From positions 186,001 through 250,000 of the forward strand of contig NZ_BLVZ01000007.1 in assembly GCF_015471405.1 (NCBI RefSeq): a stretch of 64,000 nucleotides of DNA. Direction: 5' to 3'. The notes under the pieces were generated by a model that saw only the letters and a list, made by a program, of their open reading frames with translations, was not told where the DNA came from and searched no databases. Positions within the stretch are counted from its first letter, which is position 1, and every line of letters begins with the position of its first letter. A program made the position numbers and the translations under genes. Shown one piece after another: positions 8,008-17,002 of this stretch. The stretch is from Pseudomonas cichorii. GTDB taxonomy: Bacteria > Pseudomonadota > Gammaproteobacteria > Pseudomonadales > Pseudomonadaceae.

Positions 8008-9093
8008 TCAACGCCTGACCAGCAAAACCCCTGATTCCATATGGTGCGTATAAGGAAACTGGTCGAACAGCGCGCAACGCTCGATCCGGTGCGTGTCGTG
8101 CAATTGGGCGATGTTGGCGGCCAGGGTTTCCGGGTTGCAGGAAATGTACAGGATGCGCTCGAAACGGCGGGTCAACTCGCAGGTGTCCGGGTCCATGCCT
8201 GCGCGTGGCGGGTCGACGAACACGTTGGCGAACTCATAGCTCTTCAGGTCCACGCCCTGCAGACGGCGAAAAGGCCGTACGTCATTCAACGCCTGGGTCA
8301 GCTCTTCGGCGGAGAGGCGCACCAGCGTGACGTTATCCACCGAGTTATCATCCAGGTTGCTCAGCGCGGCATTCACCGAGGTCTTGCTGATTTCGGTCGC
8401 CAGTACCTTGCGCACGCGGGTGGCCAGCGGCAGGGTGAAGTTGCCGTTGCCGCAATACAGCTCCAGCAAATCGTCATCACGCTCGCCCAGCGCGTCATAA
8501 GCCCAGTTGAGCATTTTCTGGTTCACCGTGCCGTTTGGCTGGGTGAACGCGCCTTCAGGTTGGCGATAGCTGAACGTGCGACCGGCGACTTCCAGTTTTT
8601 CGGTCACATAATCGTGGCCGATCACCAGACGCTGGCCTTTGGAGCGGCCGATCAGGCTGACATTCAGCTCTGCCGCCAATGCCTGTGCTTCGACTTGCCA
8701 TTCATCGTCCAGAGGGCGGTGGTAGCACATGGTAATCATGGCGTCCCCGGCCAGGGTGGTCAGGAAGTCCACCTGAAACAACTTGTGGTTCAGCGTCGGG
8801 CTGGCCTCCCAGCGCTCGCGCAGAACAGGCATCAACGCATTGATACGTTCGCTGGCGATGGGCAGGCCTTCGAGCAGGATCGGCGTCTTGTTGTCGCCGG
8901 GGGCGAACATCGCGTAATAGCGCTTCTGGTCTTCGCGCCACAGGCGAAACTCGGCACGCAGGCGGTAATGCTCGCGCGGCGAGTCGAATATCTGCGGCTC
9001 GGGTGCGTCGAAGGGAGCCAGCAGCTCACGCAACCGGACGGCTTTTTCTTCGAGCTGACGGTCGTAGCTCGCGGGATCGAAAGGAACACTCAT
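8008..9093 (-). CDS. trmA: tRNA (uracil-54-C5)-methyltransferase
   Basis: Encodes 361 residues (E. coli TrmA 366). It makes ribothymidine at position 54 of the T-loop of tRNA using S-adenosylmethionine. The SAM-binding block is [16 protein letters not shown] at about 209-224. The motif [10 protein letters not shown] is at 291-300, and the nucleophile block ISCNPETL has catalytic Cys319. The N-terminus [16 protein letters not shown] is typical of TrmA rather than of RlmD or RumB, and no iron-sulphur cysteine cluster is present. The ATG overlaps the stop of the purine permease as ATGA, so the two may be read from one transcript despite unrelated functions. Confidence 0.95.
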   Translation of the reverse strand: MSVPFDPASYDRQLEEKAVRLRELLAPFDAPEPQIFDSPREHYRLRAEFRLWREDQKRYYAMFAPGDNKTPILLEGLPIASERINALMPVLRERWEASPTLNHKLFQVDFLTTLAGDAMITMCYHRPLDDEWQVEAQALAAELNVSLIGRSKGQRLVIGHDYVTEKLEVAGRTFSYRQPEGAFTQPNGTVNQKMLNWAYDALGERDDDLLELYCGNGNFTLPLATRVRKVLATEISKTSVNAALSNLDDNSVDNVTLVRLSAEELTQALNDVRPFRRLQGVDLKSYEFANVFVDPPRAGMDPDTCELTRRFERILYISCNPETLAANIAQLHDTHRIERCALFDQFPYTHHMESGVLLVRR

Positions 9094-10385
9094 GCGTTGA
9101 ACCAGCCCAGCTTGATCACGAACAGAATCGACAGGATCACCAGCGCCGAGTTCAGCTCGCGCCCGCGTCCCGAAAGCAGCTTGATTGCTGTCCAGGAAAT
9201 GAAGCCAAAGGCGATGCCGTTGGCGATGGAGTAAGTGAAAGGCATGGCCAGGGCGGTAATCACCACGGGGGCCGCGACAGTGAGGTCGTCCCAGTCGATT
9301 TCAGCCATGCCGGACGCCATCAGCACTGCGACGAACAGCAATGCCGGTGCCGTGGCGAAAGCAGGCACGCTGCTGGCCAGTGGCGCGAAGAACAATGCCA
9401 GCAGGAACAGTACCGAGACGACGATGGCGGTCAGGCCTGTACGGCCACCGGCGCTGACACCTGCTGCGGATTCGATGTAGCTGGTCGTGGTCGATGTGCC
9501 CAGCAGCGAGCCGGCCATGGCCGCGGTACTGTCTGCGATCAGCGCACGGCCCATCTTTGGCATGTGCCCGTCCTTGCCCATCAGCCCGGCGCGTTTGGCG
9601 ACGCCGATCAGCGTGCCGGAGTTATCGAAGATATCCACGAACAGGAAGGCGAAGATGATGCTGACCAGGCCCACGTCCAGCGCGCCCATGATGTCCAGTT
9701 GCAGGAAGGTCGGAGCCAGGGAAGGTGGCATCGACACGACGCCGCCGAACGGTGTGAAGCCCAGCGCAATGGACGCGAGGGTAGTGACCAGAATGCCGAT
9801 CAGGACTGCGCCGCGCACCTTGAGCTGATCCAGCGCAACGATCAGGAAGAAGCCCAGGGTCGCCAGAACCGGAGCCGGTTGTTTCAGGTCGCCCATGCCG
9901 ATCATGGTGGCCGGGTTGCTGACCACGATGCCGGCGTTATGCAGGGCGATCAGTGCCAGGAACAGGCCAATCCCTGCTGCAATCGCCGAGCGCAGGGGCA
10001 GGGGAATGCTGTTGATGATCCATTCGCGAATCCGGAACAGCGACAGCAGGAAGAACATCACCGCCGAAATGAAGACCGCACCCAGCGCGACCTGCCAGGT
10101 ATGGCCCATGTGCAGGACCACGGTGTAGGTGAAGAAGGCGTTCAGGCCCATGCCCGGTGCCAAGGCAATCGGGTAGTTGGCGATCAGGCCCATCACGGCC
10201 GAACCAATGGCCGCGGCCAGACAGGTCGCGACGAACAGCGCGCCCTTGTCCATGCCGGTTTCGCCAAGAATGCTCGGGTTGACGAACAGGATGTAAGCCA
10301 TGGCCAGGAAGGTCGTGACGCCCGCGAGAATCTCGGTCCTCACGTTGGTGTTGTGTGCCTTGAGTTGAAACAGCCTTTCCAGCAT
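9090..10385 (-). CDS. NCS2-family purine/pyrimidine permease (AzgA/AdeP-like)
   Basis: Encodes 431 residues from the ATG at 10385, preceded by GGAG 8 bases away; a longer open frame to 10439 lacks such a site. It is a polytopic inner-membrane protein with about 12-14 hydrophobic segments. The hallmark blocks are an N-terminal [19 protein letters not shown] and [18 protein letters not shown], the latter carrying the substrate-binding motif of the AzgA/PbuG/AdeP branch. These are proton symporters for adenine, guanine or hypoxanthine. The precise base is not decidable. It overlaps trmA by 4 bases. Confidence 0.92.
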   Translation of the reverse strand: MLERLFQLKAHNTNVRTEILAGVTTFLAMAYILFVNPSILGETGMDKGALFVATCLAAAIGSAVMGLIANYPIALAPGMGLNAFFTYTVVLHMGHTWQVALGAVFISAVMFFLLSLFRIREWIINSIPLPLRSAIAAGIGLFLALIALHNAGIVVSNPATMIGMGDLKQPAPVLATLGFFLIVALDQLKVRGAVLIGILVTTLASIALGFTPFGGVVSMPPSLAPTFLQLDIMGALDVGLVSIIFAFLFVDIFDNSGTLIGVAKRAGLMGKDGHMPKMGRALIADSTAAMAGSLLGTSTTTSYIESAAGVSAGGRTGLTAIVVSVLFLLALFFAPLASSVPAFATAPALLFVAVLMASGMAEIDWDDLTVAAPVVITALAMPFTYSIANGIAFGFISWTAIKLLSGRGRELNSALVILSILFVIKLGWFNA

Positions 10386-10833
10386 GTCTGGCTCTCCGTA
10401 ACGCGGCCCGCGTCGTGAATGATTCGACTCCAGAAGCAAAGCACAGGCTGACGCAGCAGCCCGCCATTTTTGCGAGTCGGAAAAAGCCGCGCATCATACC
10501 AGCAGGTTGCGGCTGTTGCTGCTCTGTGAATGGCTCCATCCCGCCCCGCACGCCATGTGTGGGCGAATTCATCCGTGAAAACACCGCGCACTCGGGGTGA
10601 GGCAACTCGCCACGCGGCAAAAGACCACACAACCTGCGGGTCTGAATGGGACTACTCTTTTAACGTCGGTTGACCTGCATCATTGCCCTTGCGCATGAAA
10701 TGTGAACCGAAAGCATGAAACCAGCATCGAGATACTCATCAGAAGACTTCCGATGCGCCGGACTCCATGACCGTGGGGCAATCGCCGATGGCTTGCTGCC
10801 AAAGGCCGGTATCACCTGAATAGAGGAAGAATC
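10386..10833. other. 448-bp divergent intergenic region, permease / cioA
   Basis: No gene is convincing here. It must hold the promoter of the permease (leftwards) and of cioAB (rightwards). On the minus strand a TATGAT hexamer at about 10495-10500 could be a -10 element for the permease, but no good -35 pairs with it. A partial REP-like word (GTGGGCGAATTCATCCGTGAA) lies at about 10559-10579. Confidence 0.5.
10670..10683 (+). promoter_or_regulatory. ANR/FNR-box-like site upstream of cioA
   Basis: TTGAC-CTGC-ATCAT matches the ANR/FNR consensus TTGAT-N4-ATCAA at 8 of 10 fixed positions. In P. aeruginosa the cio operon is repressed by ANR at low oxygen, so a site 150 bases before cioA is reasonable. 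This is inference from one short match. Confidence 0.35.
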
Positions 10834-12273
10834 ATGTTCGGTTTGGAGGCACTAGACCTTGCCCGCATCCAGTTCGCATTCACGATTTCGTTCCACATCC
10901 TGTTTCCTGCCATCACCATTGGTCTGGCAAGTTACCTGGCTGTGCTCGAAGGGTTGTGGCTGAAGACCAACAACGACATTTACCGCGATCTCTACCATTT
11001 CTGGTCGAAGATATTTGCCGTCAACTTCGGCATGGGCGTTGTTTCCGGGCTGGTCATGGCTTATCAGTTCGGCACCAACTGGAGCCGCTTCTCCGACTTT
11101 GCCGGTGCGGTTACCGGACCGCTGCTGACCTATGAGGTCTTGACGGCGTTCTTCCTCGAAGCGGGGTTCCTCGGCGTGATGCTGTTCGGCTGGAACCGTG
11201 TCGGCCGTAACCTGCACTTCTTTTCGACGGTCATGGTCGCCATCGGCACCCTGATCTCGACCTTCTGGATTCTGTCGTCCAACAGCTGGATGCAGACGCC
11301 ACAAGGTTTTGAAATCATCGACGGTCGCGTGATCCCTACCGACTGGTTTGCGGTGGTCTTCAACCCGTCCTTCCCGTATCGCCTGGCGCACATGTCGATT
11401 GCCGCGTTCGTGGCGACCGCGTTCTTCGTCGGCTCTTCGGCGGCCTGGCACCTGCTGCGTGGTCGCGATACGCCTCAGGTCCGCAAGATGCTGTCGATGG
11501 CCATGTGGATGGCTTTGCTGGTCGCGCCGTTGCAGGCTGTGGTCGGTGACTTCCATGGTTTGAACACGCTCAAGCATCAACCGGCGAAAATCGCCGCCAT
11601 CGAAGGTCACTGGGAGAACGTCGGTGACGAGCCAACGCCTCTGATCCTGTTCGGCTGGCCCGACATGAAGGAAGAGCGGACCAAATATGCCGTTGAAATT
11701 CCGTATCTGGGCAGCCTGATCCTGACCCACAGCCTGGACAAGCAAGTCCCGGCGCTCAAGGAGTTCAAGCCTGAGGACCGGCCGAATTCGACCATTGTGT
11801 TCTGGTCGTTCCGAATCATGGTCGGCCTGGGTTTCCTGATGATCTTTACCGGTTTGTGGAGCCTCTGGCTGCGTAAGCGCGATGCGCTGTATAGCAACCG
11901 TCCTTTCCTGTACCTGACCTTGTGGATGGGGCCATCGGGGCTGATCGCGATCCTGGCTGGCTGGTTCACCACTGAAATCGGTCGTCAGCCCTGGGTCGTC
12001 TACGGCCTGATGCGCACGGCGGATGCATCGTCCGGGCACAGCGTCACGCAAATGAGCATCACCCTGGTCTTGTTTGTGGTTGTCTACTTCCTGCTGTTTG
12101 GCGCCGGCCTCGGTTACATGATGCGTCTGGTGCGCAAAGGGCCGAAGAAACACGTCGAACATACGCCGACCGGCGGTCCCGGCCAGAAACGCACGCCAGC
12201 CCGTCCGCTCTCCGCTGCCGAAGAAGGCTCCGAAGATGGCGACAACCTCGACAGCCTGAGCAAGGGGAACTGA
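10834..12273 (+). CDS. cioA: Cyanide-insensitive quinol oxidase subunit I
   Basis: Encodes 479 residues. It is subunit I of a cytochrome bd-type oxidase, which oxidises ubiquinol and reduces oxygen to water in the inner membrane. The N-terminal helix ARIQFAFTISFHILFPAIT carries the haem-ligand histidine. YEVLTAFFLEAGFLG holds the conserved acidic residues of the proton/oxygen path, and the C-terminal block is LAGWFTTEIGRQPWVVYG. The segment between helices 6 and 7 (Q-loop) is short. This marks the CioA / short-Q-loop group, relatively resistant to cyanide, rather than E. coli CydA. AGAGGAAG precedes the start. cioB follows after 3 bases. Confidence 0.93.
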   Translation: MFGLEALDLARIQFAFTISFHILFPAITIGLASYLAVLEGLWLKTNNDIYRDLYHFWSKIFAVNFGMGVVSGLVMAYQFGTNWSRFSDFAGAVTGPLLTYEVLTAFFLEAGFLGVMLFGWNRVGRNLHFFSTVMVAIGTLISTFWILSSNSWMQTPQGFEIIDGRVIPTDWFAVVFNPSFPYRLAHMSIAAFVATAFFVGSSAAWHLLRGRDTPQVRKMLSMAMWMALLVAPLQAVVGDFHGLNTLKHQPAKIAAIEGHWENVGDEPTPLILFGWPDMKEERTKYAVEIPYLGSLILTHSLDKQVPALKEFKPEDRPNSTIVFWSFRIMVGLGFLMIFTGLWSLWLRKRDALYSNRPFLYLTLWMGPSGLIAILAGWFTTEIGRQPWVVYGLMRTADASSGHSVTQMSITLVLFVVVYFLLFGAGLGYMMRLVRKGPKKHVEHTPTGGPGQKRTPARPLSAAEEGSEDGDNLDSLSKGN

Positions 12274-12276
12274 GTC

Positions 12277-13284
12277 ATGGGTATCGATCTTCCACTGATC
12301 TGGGCGGTCATCATCATCTTCGGCATCATGATGTACGTGGTGATGGACGGTTTTGACCTGGGTATCGGGATTCTCTTCCCGTTCATGAAAGACAGCTCCG
12401 ACCGCGACGTGATGATGAACACCGTCGCCCCGGTCTGGGACGGTAATGAAACCTGGCTGGTACTGGGCGGCGCGGCATTGTTCGGCGCTTTTCCCCTGGC
12501 CTATGCGGTGGTGCTGTCGGCACTCTATCTGCCGCTGATCTTCATGCTGATGGGGCTGATTTTCCGCGGCGTGGCCTTCGAGTTCCGTTTCAAGGCCACG
12601 GAAGAAAAGCGTCACCTGTGGGACAAGGCTTTCATTGGCGGCTCATTGGTTGCGACCTTCTTTCAGGGTGTAGCGCTTGGGGCTTTCATCGAAGGCATTC
12701 CGGTGGTCAATCGCGAGTTTGCCGGTGGCTCACTGGACTGGCTGGCACCGTTTCCGATGTTTTGCGGTCTGGCATTGATCGTGGCTTATGCGCTGCTGGG
12801 TTGCACCTGGCTGATCATGAAGACCGAAGGATCATTGCAAAAGGCGATGCATGACCTGGCGCGTCCTCTGGCTCTGGTAATGCTGGCGGTCATTGGCATT
12901 GTCAGCCTCTGGACTCCGCTGGCACACCCGGACATTGCGCAGCGCTGGTTCACCCTGCCTAACCTGTTCTGGTTCATGCCGGTGCCGATTCTGGTGCTGG
13001 TCACCATGTACGGCCTGTTCAAGGCGGTGGCCCGCAATGCCCATTACACGCCGTTCCTGCTGACACTGCTGCTGATCTTTCTGGGCTACAGCGGGCTGGG
13101 TATCAGCCTGTGGCCCAATATCATTCCGCCGTCAGTCTCCATCTGGGACGCTGCGGCTCCGCCTCAGAGCCAGGGTTTCATGCTGGTGGGCACGCTGTTC
13201 ATCATCCCGTTCATTCTGGGGTACACCTTCTGGAGTTATTACGTGTTTCGCGGGAAGGTGACTGCTGAAGACGGTTATCACTAG
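12277..13284 (+). CDS. cioB: Cyanide-insensitive quinol oxidase subunit II
   Basis: Encodes 335 residues, the usual CydB/CioB length. It has eight to nine hydrophobic segments and starts with IWAVIIIFGIMMYVVMDGFD, the first helix of the family. It is followed by MMNTVAPVWDGNETWLVLGG, the best-conserved block of subunit II. It pairs with CioA to form the oxidase core and carries no haem ligands itself. Three bases separate it from cioA, so they are one transcriptional unit. A long imperfect palindrome then separates it from the DUF2474 gene. Confidence 0.94.
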   Translation: MGIDLPLIWAVIIIFGIMMYVVMDGFDLGIGILFPFMKDSSDRDVMMNTVAPVWDGNETWLVLGGAALFGAFPLAYAVVLSALYLPLIFMLMGLIFRGVAFEFRFKATEEKRHLWDKAFIGGSLVATFFQGVALGAFIEGIPVVNREFAGGSLDWLAPFPMFCGLALIVAYALLGCTWLIMKTEGSLQKAMHDLARPLALVMLAVIGIVSLWTPLAHPDIAQRWFTLPNLFWFMPVPILVLVTMYGLFKAVARNAHYTPFLLTLLLIFLGYSGLGISLWPNIIPPSVSIWDAAAPPQSQGFMLVGTLFIIPFILGYTFWSYYVFRGKVTAEDGYH

Positions 13285-13287
13285 GCA

Positions 13288-13420
13288 CTGTATGAAATGT
13301 ATCTGCGCTCGGTGATGCGGCGTTAAAAACAGGCTCGGAATGCTCATTTACACCCAGTAAACTCCGCTTCCTCGCCTGTTTTTGCCTTGCCTCACCTTCG
13401 CTCGAAAACATTTCGTACAG
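13288..13420. repeat. 133-bp imperfect palindrome after cioB
   Basis: The left arm 13288-13334 (begins CTGTATGAAATGT, ends AAAAACAGGC) and the right arm 13374-13420 (begins GCCTGTTTTTG, ends ACATTTCGTACAG) are 47-base imperfect inverses. The outer 13 and inner 10 bases pair nearly perfectly. The 39-base centre also pairs weakly around CACCCAG. It lies 4 bases after the cioB stop and 31 bases before the DUF2474 start. Similar sequence is, from memory, dispersed in Pseudomonas genomes. Confidence 0.75.
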
Positions 13421-13451
13421 CGCCTCATTTTTAAATCAGAGGAGATTGGCG

Positions 13452-13619
13452 ATGTCTGGCAAAGATTCCATGCACGACAAGGATCCAGCGATGAACAAGC
13501 CGCTCTGGCAGCGGCTGGCCTGGCTGGCCGGTATCTGGGCAGGCAGTGTCTTTGCGCTGTTCATCGTGGCCAGCCTGATGCGCATGTTCATGAACGCAGC
13601 GGGATTGACCACCCACTGA
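13452..13619 (+). CDS. DUF2474-family small membrane protein, third gene of the cio operon
   Basis: Encodes 55 residues. The ATG at 13452 has GGAGAT 6 bases upstream. It has a polar N-terminus, then KPLWQRLAWLAGIWAGSVFA and one long hydrophobic helix (about 22-43) ending in a short tail. This is the DUF2474 pattern (PF10617) of small single-helix proteins encoded after cioAB/cydAB. By analogy with CydX it probably stabilises the oxidase. That role is inferred, not shown. A strong terminator follows directly, so this closes the operon. Confidence 0.82.
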   Translation: MSGKDSMHDKDPAMNKPLWQRLAWLAGIWAGSVFALFIVASLMRMFMNAAGLTTH

Positions 13620-13668
13620 TTGCCATGCGCTGAATTCCCATCCCGTGTTTCGTGGACACGGCTTCATG

Positions 13669-13694
13669 ACCCTCCTCGCGGAGGGTTTTTTTTG
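13669..13694 (+). terminator. Rho-independent terminator of the cio operon
   Basis: The stem ACCCTCC (13669-13675) / GGAGGGT (13680-13686) with loop TCGC is followed by a run of T. It terminates the cioAB-DUF2474 transcript and lies between genes that converge here. Confidence 0.9.
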
Positions 13695-13698
13695 AGGT

Positions 13699-14823
13699 CT
13701 ATTTACGGGCTTTGAGAATCACGAACTTGGGTGTTGCGGCGACTTGCTCAACACCGCGGAACAAGCGCGCCAGTTTGCTGTGATAGCCCAGATGGCGGTT
13801 GCCGACGATATACAGCGCGCCACCGACCACCAGCGATGCCCGCGCCTGCAGGAACATGCGCCAGGCCAGGAAATCACCGACCACCTGTTGCTGATGGAAG
13901 GGCGGGTTGCAGAGCACCACATCCAGAGAGTCCAGATCCTGACTGGCCAGGCCATCGCCGGCACGAATCACCACCTCGCGATCTCCCAGCGCCGCTTGCC
14001 AGTTCTCGGCGGCCGACTGCACGGCCATGAACGACTCGTCTACCAGCGTGTAATGAGCATCCGGGTTATCCAGAGCACTGGCGATTGCCAGTACACCGTT
14101 GCCGCAACCCAGATCGGCGACTCTGGCCGAGCCGAGGTTTTTGGGCAGATAAGGCAGGAAGGCCCGAGTGCCGATATCCAGGCTGTCGCGACAGAACACG
14201 TTGGCATGATTGACCAGCTCGATGGCGGGTTGATCGAGCGTGTAGCGAGTCGGGTAAGGCGAGCTCAGGACCTCTCCAGGCTCTGGCGTGCAGAACAGCA
14301 GGCGTGCCTTTTTCACGGCCAGCGATGCCTGTACCGGTCCAATATATTCTTCCAGCAGGTCACCGGCTGAGCGCGGCAAGTGCTTGACCATTGCCGCTGC
14401 GATCACTCGCGCATCCGGAGCCAGTTGGCCTTGCAGACGAACGAGCTGTTCTTCCAGCAGAGCCATTGTCTTGGGAACCCGGATCAGCACCCAGTCGAAA
14501 GGGCCGGTCAGCGGCTCGCTGGCCGGGATCACGGGTACGGCGTCGTAGGCCATGCCGTTGCGGGTCAGGTTCTTTTCCAGACCCTGTGCCGCCAGATACG
14601 AGTCGGTGCTGCTGACCACCGTTGCATGCTGCGCCAGGCTTGCGGCCAGTGCGCCGAAGCTATCGTTGAGTACCAGCACCTTGCTCTGAAGGGTGAGGCC
14701 GATTTCTGCCACGTAATTGAGCAAGTATTCGTCAGCCGCGTCGAATGCCTGCAAGGGCTCATCTTGTTGTTCGGGTTGGCGAATGAGATCAAGTTGAGCG
14801 AAAGGACTGGTCAGCACGGGCAT
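13699..14823 (-). CDS. rlmG: 23S rRNA (guanine-1835-N2)-methyltransferase
   Basis: Encodes 374 residues (E. coli RlmG 378) from the ATG at 14823. It methylates G1835 of 23S rRNA using S-adenosylmethionine. It has the two-domain layout of RlmG/RsmC: a decayed N-terminal methyltransferase half (VLVLNDSFGALAASLAQH), then an active C-terminal half. The active half has the SAM motif ARVADLGCGNGVLAIAS and the base-flipping catalytic motif VLCNPPFH. An upstream in-frame ATG at 14859 has a weak AGGG site, and it would add 12 residues that look unlike the family. I prefer the inner start. Confidence 0.92.
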   Translation of the reverse strand: MPVLTSPFAQLDLIRQPEQQDEPLQAFDAADEYLLNYVAEIGLTLQSKVLVLNDSFGALAASLAQHATVVSSTDSYLAAQGLEKNLTRNGMAYDAVPVIPASEPLTGPFDWVLIRVPKTMALLEEQLVRLQGQLAPDARVIAAAMVKHLPRSAGDLLEEYIGPVQASLAVKKARLLFCTPEPGEVLSSPYPTRYTLDQPAIELVNHANVFCRDSLDIGTRAFLPYLPKNLGSARVADLGCGNGVLAIASALDNPDAHYTLVDESFMAVQSAAENWQAALGDREVVIRAGDGLASQDLDSLDVVLCNPPFHQQQVVGDFLAWRMFLQARASLVVGGALYIVGNRHLGYHSKLARLFRGVEQVAATPKFVILKARK

Positions 14824-14955
14824 GGGCACAAAAACTCTGGGGCAATCGACGTATGTCATGCGAGCCCTGCATCGGATGGGCTCGCTGAGATCGGCAAGTT
14901 TACGTGCTTTTTACTGTTTGGCACCCTCCATGTTGGTGGCCGATGGCCGACTTCC

Positions 14956-15189
14956 TCAGAACATCCCGCTCAAGGCGGCCTGCACGGCCGCAGCCGTTTT
15001 GTTGCAAACCCCCATTTTCTGTATCGCGCTGGCGATATGAAAATGAATGGTGCGCTCTTTCAGGCTCAGGATGATTGCGATGTCGCCCGCTGTCTTGCCT
15101 TCTGCGGACCATTTGAGGATTTCGATTTCTCGATGGGTAAGGTTTTTTGCGTGAGATGGGGATGGTGAGTTGAGTTCCATGGATCCCAT
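14956..15189 (-). CDS. LuxR-type HTH protein consisting of the DNA-binding domain only
   Basis: Encodes 77 residues. The ATG at 15189 has GGAGG 5 bases upstream; an ATG 12 bases earlier is also possible. Nearly the whole protein is a GerE/LuxR helix-turn-helix: LTHREIEILKWSAEGKTAGD, then LKERTIHFHIASAIQKMGV. There is no autoinducer-binding or receiver domain. The reading frame stays open for 26 codons upstream of the first ATG but has no start codon there. This may be the relic of a longer LuxR protein or a true stand-alone regulator. It sits head to head with fprB across 338 bases. Its targets are unknown. Confidence 0.82.
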   Translation of the reverse strand: MGSMELNSPSPSHAKNLTHREIEILKWSAEGKTAGDIAIILSLKERTIHFHIASAIQKMGVCNKTAAAVQAALSGMF

Positions 15190-15527
15190 GATCGCCTCCA
15201 TGCCTTTGATGGCGAGATGTTTCGTATTGTTTAAGCAGTCTAGAAAAAATCCATCGAGTACAAATTGCGGTTGTGGCTATCTAGACGAGTGGTGTGATGG
15301 CTTTTATGTATCCAAAGGGATGTCTTTATGGCTGGAACGCTGATGGGAGCTTGGTTGCGGCTTTTCAGGCAGTACAGGCTTTCAACTAATGAATACCGGC
15401 CCAAGAACCAAATACTCTAAATCGCCTGTGTGGGAGTCGCTCAAAGCACTACAAACAGCCGGTGTTTATCGAGCGCGCTTTGGGGGACACTAGAGGCCTT
15501 TTCCAGCTCCGGAGTCAGAAGCGTCCC
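15190..15527. other. 338-bp divergent region between the LuxR-type gene and fprB
   Basis: No gene is supported. This stretch must contain the promoters of both flanking genes. I see no convincing lux box or other clear operator. It is AT-richer than the neighbouring genes around 15230-15430. Confidence 0.4.
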
Positions 15528-16304
15528 ATGACCGCCAGCGAAGACAAGTTCACCCGGCAAACACTGCTGCGTGTGACGCCGTTGACCGACAACCTGTTCA
15601 CCCTGCGTACTACCCGCGATCCCGGGTTCCGTTTTCGTGCCGGGCAGTTCGCTCGCCTTGGCGTGACGAAGGCCGACGGCAGCACGGTATGGCGCGCGTA
15701 TTCCATGGTTTCTGCGCCTCATGACGAGTTTCTGGAGTTCTTCTCCATCGTGGTGCCAAACGGGGAGTTCACCAGTGAGTTGAGTCGTCTGCGCGAAGGC
15801 GACACCTTGCTGGTGGAGAAACTGGCGACCGGATATCTGACGCCTGACCGCTTTGTCGATGGACGAGACTTGTGGCTTTTATCCACAGGCACGGGCGTTG
15901 CCCCTTTTCTCTCGATCCTTCAGGACTTCGAGATATGGGATAAATTCGAGCGGATCATCCTTGTCTACAGCGCCCGTGAGGCCAGGGAGCTGGCTTATCA
16001 ACAACTGATTGCCGAGTTGATGCAGCGGGATTATCTGGCCGAGTACGCCGACAAGTTCCTGTTCCTGCCCACCGTAACCCGCGAACAGCACCCCGGCGCC
16101 TTGCATGGTCGCATCACTAGCCTGATCGAAAATGGCGCGCTGGAACGTGCTGCAGGTGTCGAGCTGACGCCCGAGCATTCGCGGGTGATGATCTGCGGCA
16201 ATCCGCAGATGATCGACGACACAAGGGCCGTGCTCAAACAGCGGAACATGCAACTGAACCTGACCCGTCGGCCAGGGCAGGTTGTGGTGGAGAATTACTG
16301 GTAA
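15528..16304 (+). CDS. fprB: Ferredoxin/flavodoxin-NADP+ reductase, FprB type
   Basis: Encodes 258 residues from the ATG at 15528; only a distant GGAG precedes it. The FAD block WRAYSMVSAP contains RxYS. The NADP-binding block LLSTGTGVAPFLSIL follows, then VMICGNPQMIDDTR and the C-terminal aromatic VVENYW that stacks on the flavin. The enzyme passes electrons between NADPH and ferredoxin or flavodoxin in the cytosol. I call it FprB rather than FprA because it differs from the PA3397-type FprA sequence and because its neighbours (mscL, radA) match, from memory, the PA4615 locus. The exact physiological partner is unknown. Confidence 0.87.
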   Translation: MTASEDKFTRQTLLRVTPLTDNLFTLRTTRDPGFRFRAGQFARLGVTKADGSTVWRAYSMVSAPHDEFLEFFSIVVPNGEFTSELSRLREGDTLLVEKLATGYLTPDRFVDGRDLWLLSTGTGVAPFLSILQDFEIWDKFERIILVYSAREARELAYQQLIAELMQRDYLAEYADKFLFLPTVTREQHPGALHGRITSLIENGALERAAGVELTPEHSRVMICGNPQMIDDTRAVLKQRNMQLNLTRRPGQVVVENYW

Positions 16305-16317
16305 GTCATTCGCGAAT

Positions 16318-16363
16318 CTGTGGGAGGCAGCTTGCTGGCGATTTCTGAAGCTGCCTCCCACAG
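16318..16363. terminator. REP-type hairpin between fprB and mscL
   Basis: The arms CTGTGGGAGGCAGCTT (16318-16333) and AAGCTGCCTCCCACAG (16348-16363) are perfect 16-bp inverses. The core GTGGGAGGCAGCTTGCTGGCG is the common Pseudomonas REP. It lies between convergent genes and can act as a two-way terminator or mRNA 3'-end protector. Confidence 0.8.
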
Positions 16364-16370
16364 TCTTGCT

Positions 16371-16817
16371 TCAAACTGGACGACCAGGGTCCACAGTAAC
16401 CGGCGCCGCTGGCTTGTTCTGCTCCTTGAGCAAATCACGAATTTCGCCCAGCAGGATTTCTTCCTTGGACGGCGTCGGCGGCAGAGTCGGGGCCTTGGCT
16501 TCTTCGCGTTTCAGGCGGTTGATGGCCTTGACGCCCATGAAGATTGCGAAGGCAACGATGACGAAGTCGAGAACGGTCTGGATGAACTTGCCGTAAGCCA
16601 GCAACACGGCGGGCGTCGTACCTTCGGCTGCTCTCAGGGTAATGGCCAGATCACTGAAGTCCACGCCGCCGATCAACAGGCCCAGCGGTGGCATGATCAC
16701 GTCACCGACGAATGACGAAACGATCTTGCCGAACGCTGCACCAATGATGATACCCACGGCCATATCGACCACGTTACCTTTGACGGCGAAGGCCTTGAAT
16801 TCGCTTAGTACGCTCAT
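16371..16817 (-). CDS. mscL: Large-conductance mechanosensitive channel
   Basis: Encodes 148 residues from the ATG at 16817, with AAGGAA 8 bases upstream. It is a homopentameric inner-membrane channel that opens under membrane tension in hypo-osmotic shock and releases solutes. The first helix region [20 protein letters not shown] contains the pore glycines, followed by the periplasmic loop and the second helix. The C-terminus carries the cytoplasmic amphipathic bundle ([15 protein letters not shown]). It is about 12 residues longer than the E. coli protein, mainly in the linker before the bundle. Confidence 0.96.
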   Translation of the reverse strand: MSVLSEFKAFAVKGNVVDMAVGIIIGAAFGKIVSSFVGDVIMPPLGLLIGGVDFSDLAITLRAAEGTTPAVLLAYGKFIQTVLDFVIVAFAIFMGVKAINRLKREEAKAPTLPPTPSKEEILLGEIRDLLKEQNKPAAPVTVDPGRPV

Positions 16818-17002
16818 GGGTGATTCCTTGTTACAGAGGGAGATGACCGGATTCAGTGTAATGGAGCAATGTGTATCCTGCTGTGTACATGTGCAATCGA
16901 CCGGGGTTGGTGCGGTAAGTTTTATCCGGATCGGCAAAAACCGAGTTCCGGCGGCGCGGCATTTGCTGCGTTATCATGCTGCTTTTTACGACTGGGGTTG
17001 TC

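Noticed and set aside
10852..12615. 587-codon open frame antisense to cioA and cioB
   Set aside because: It crosses two genuine genes on the other strand and is very polar and low-complexity (His, Gln, Asp). It is a codon-bias artefact.
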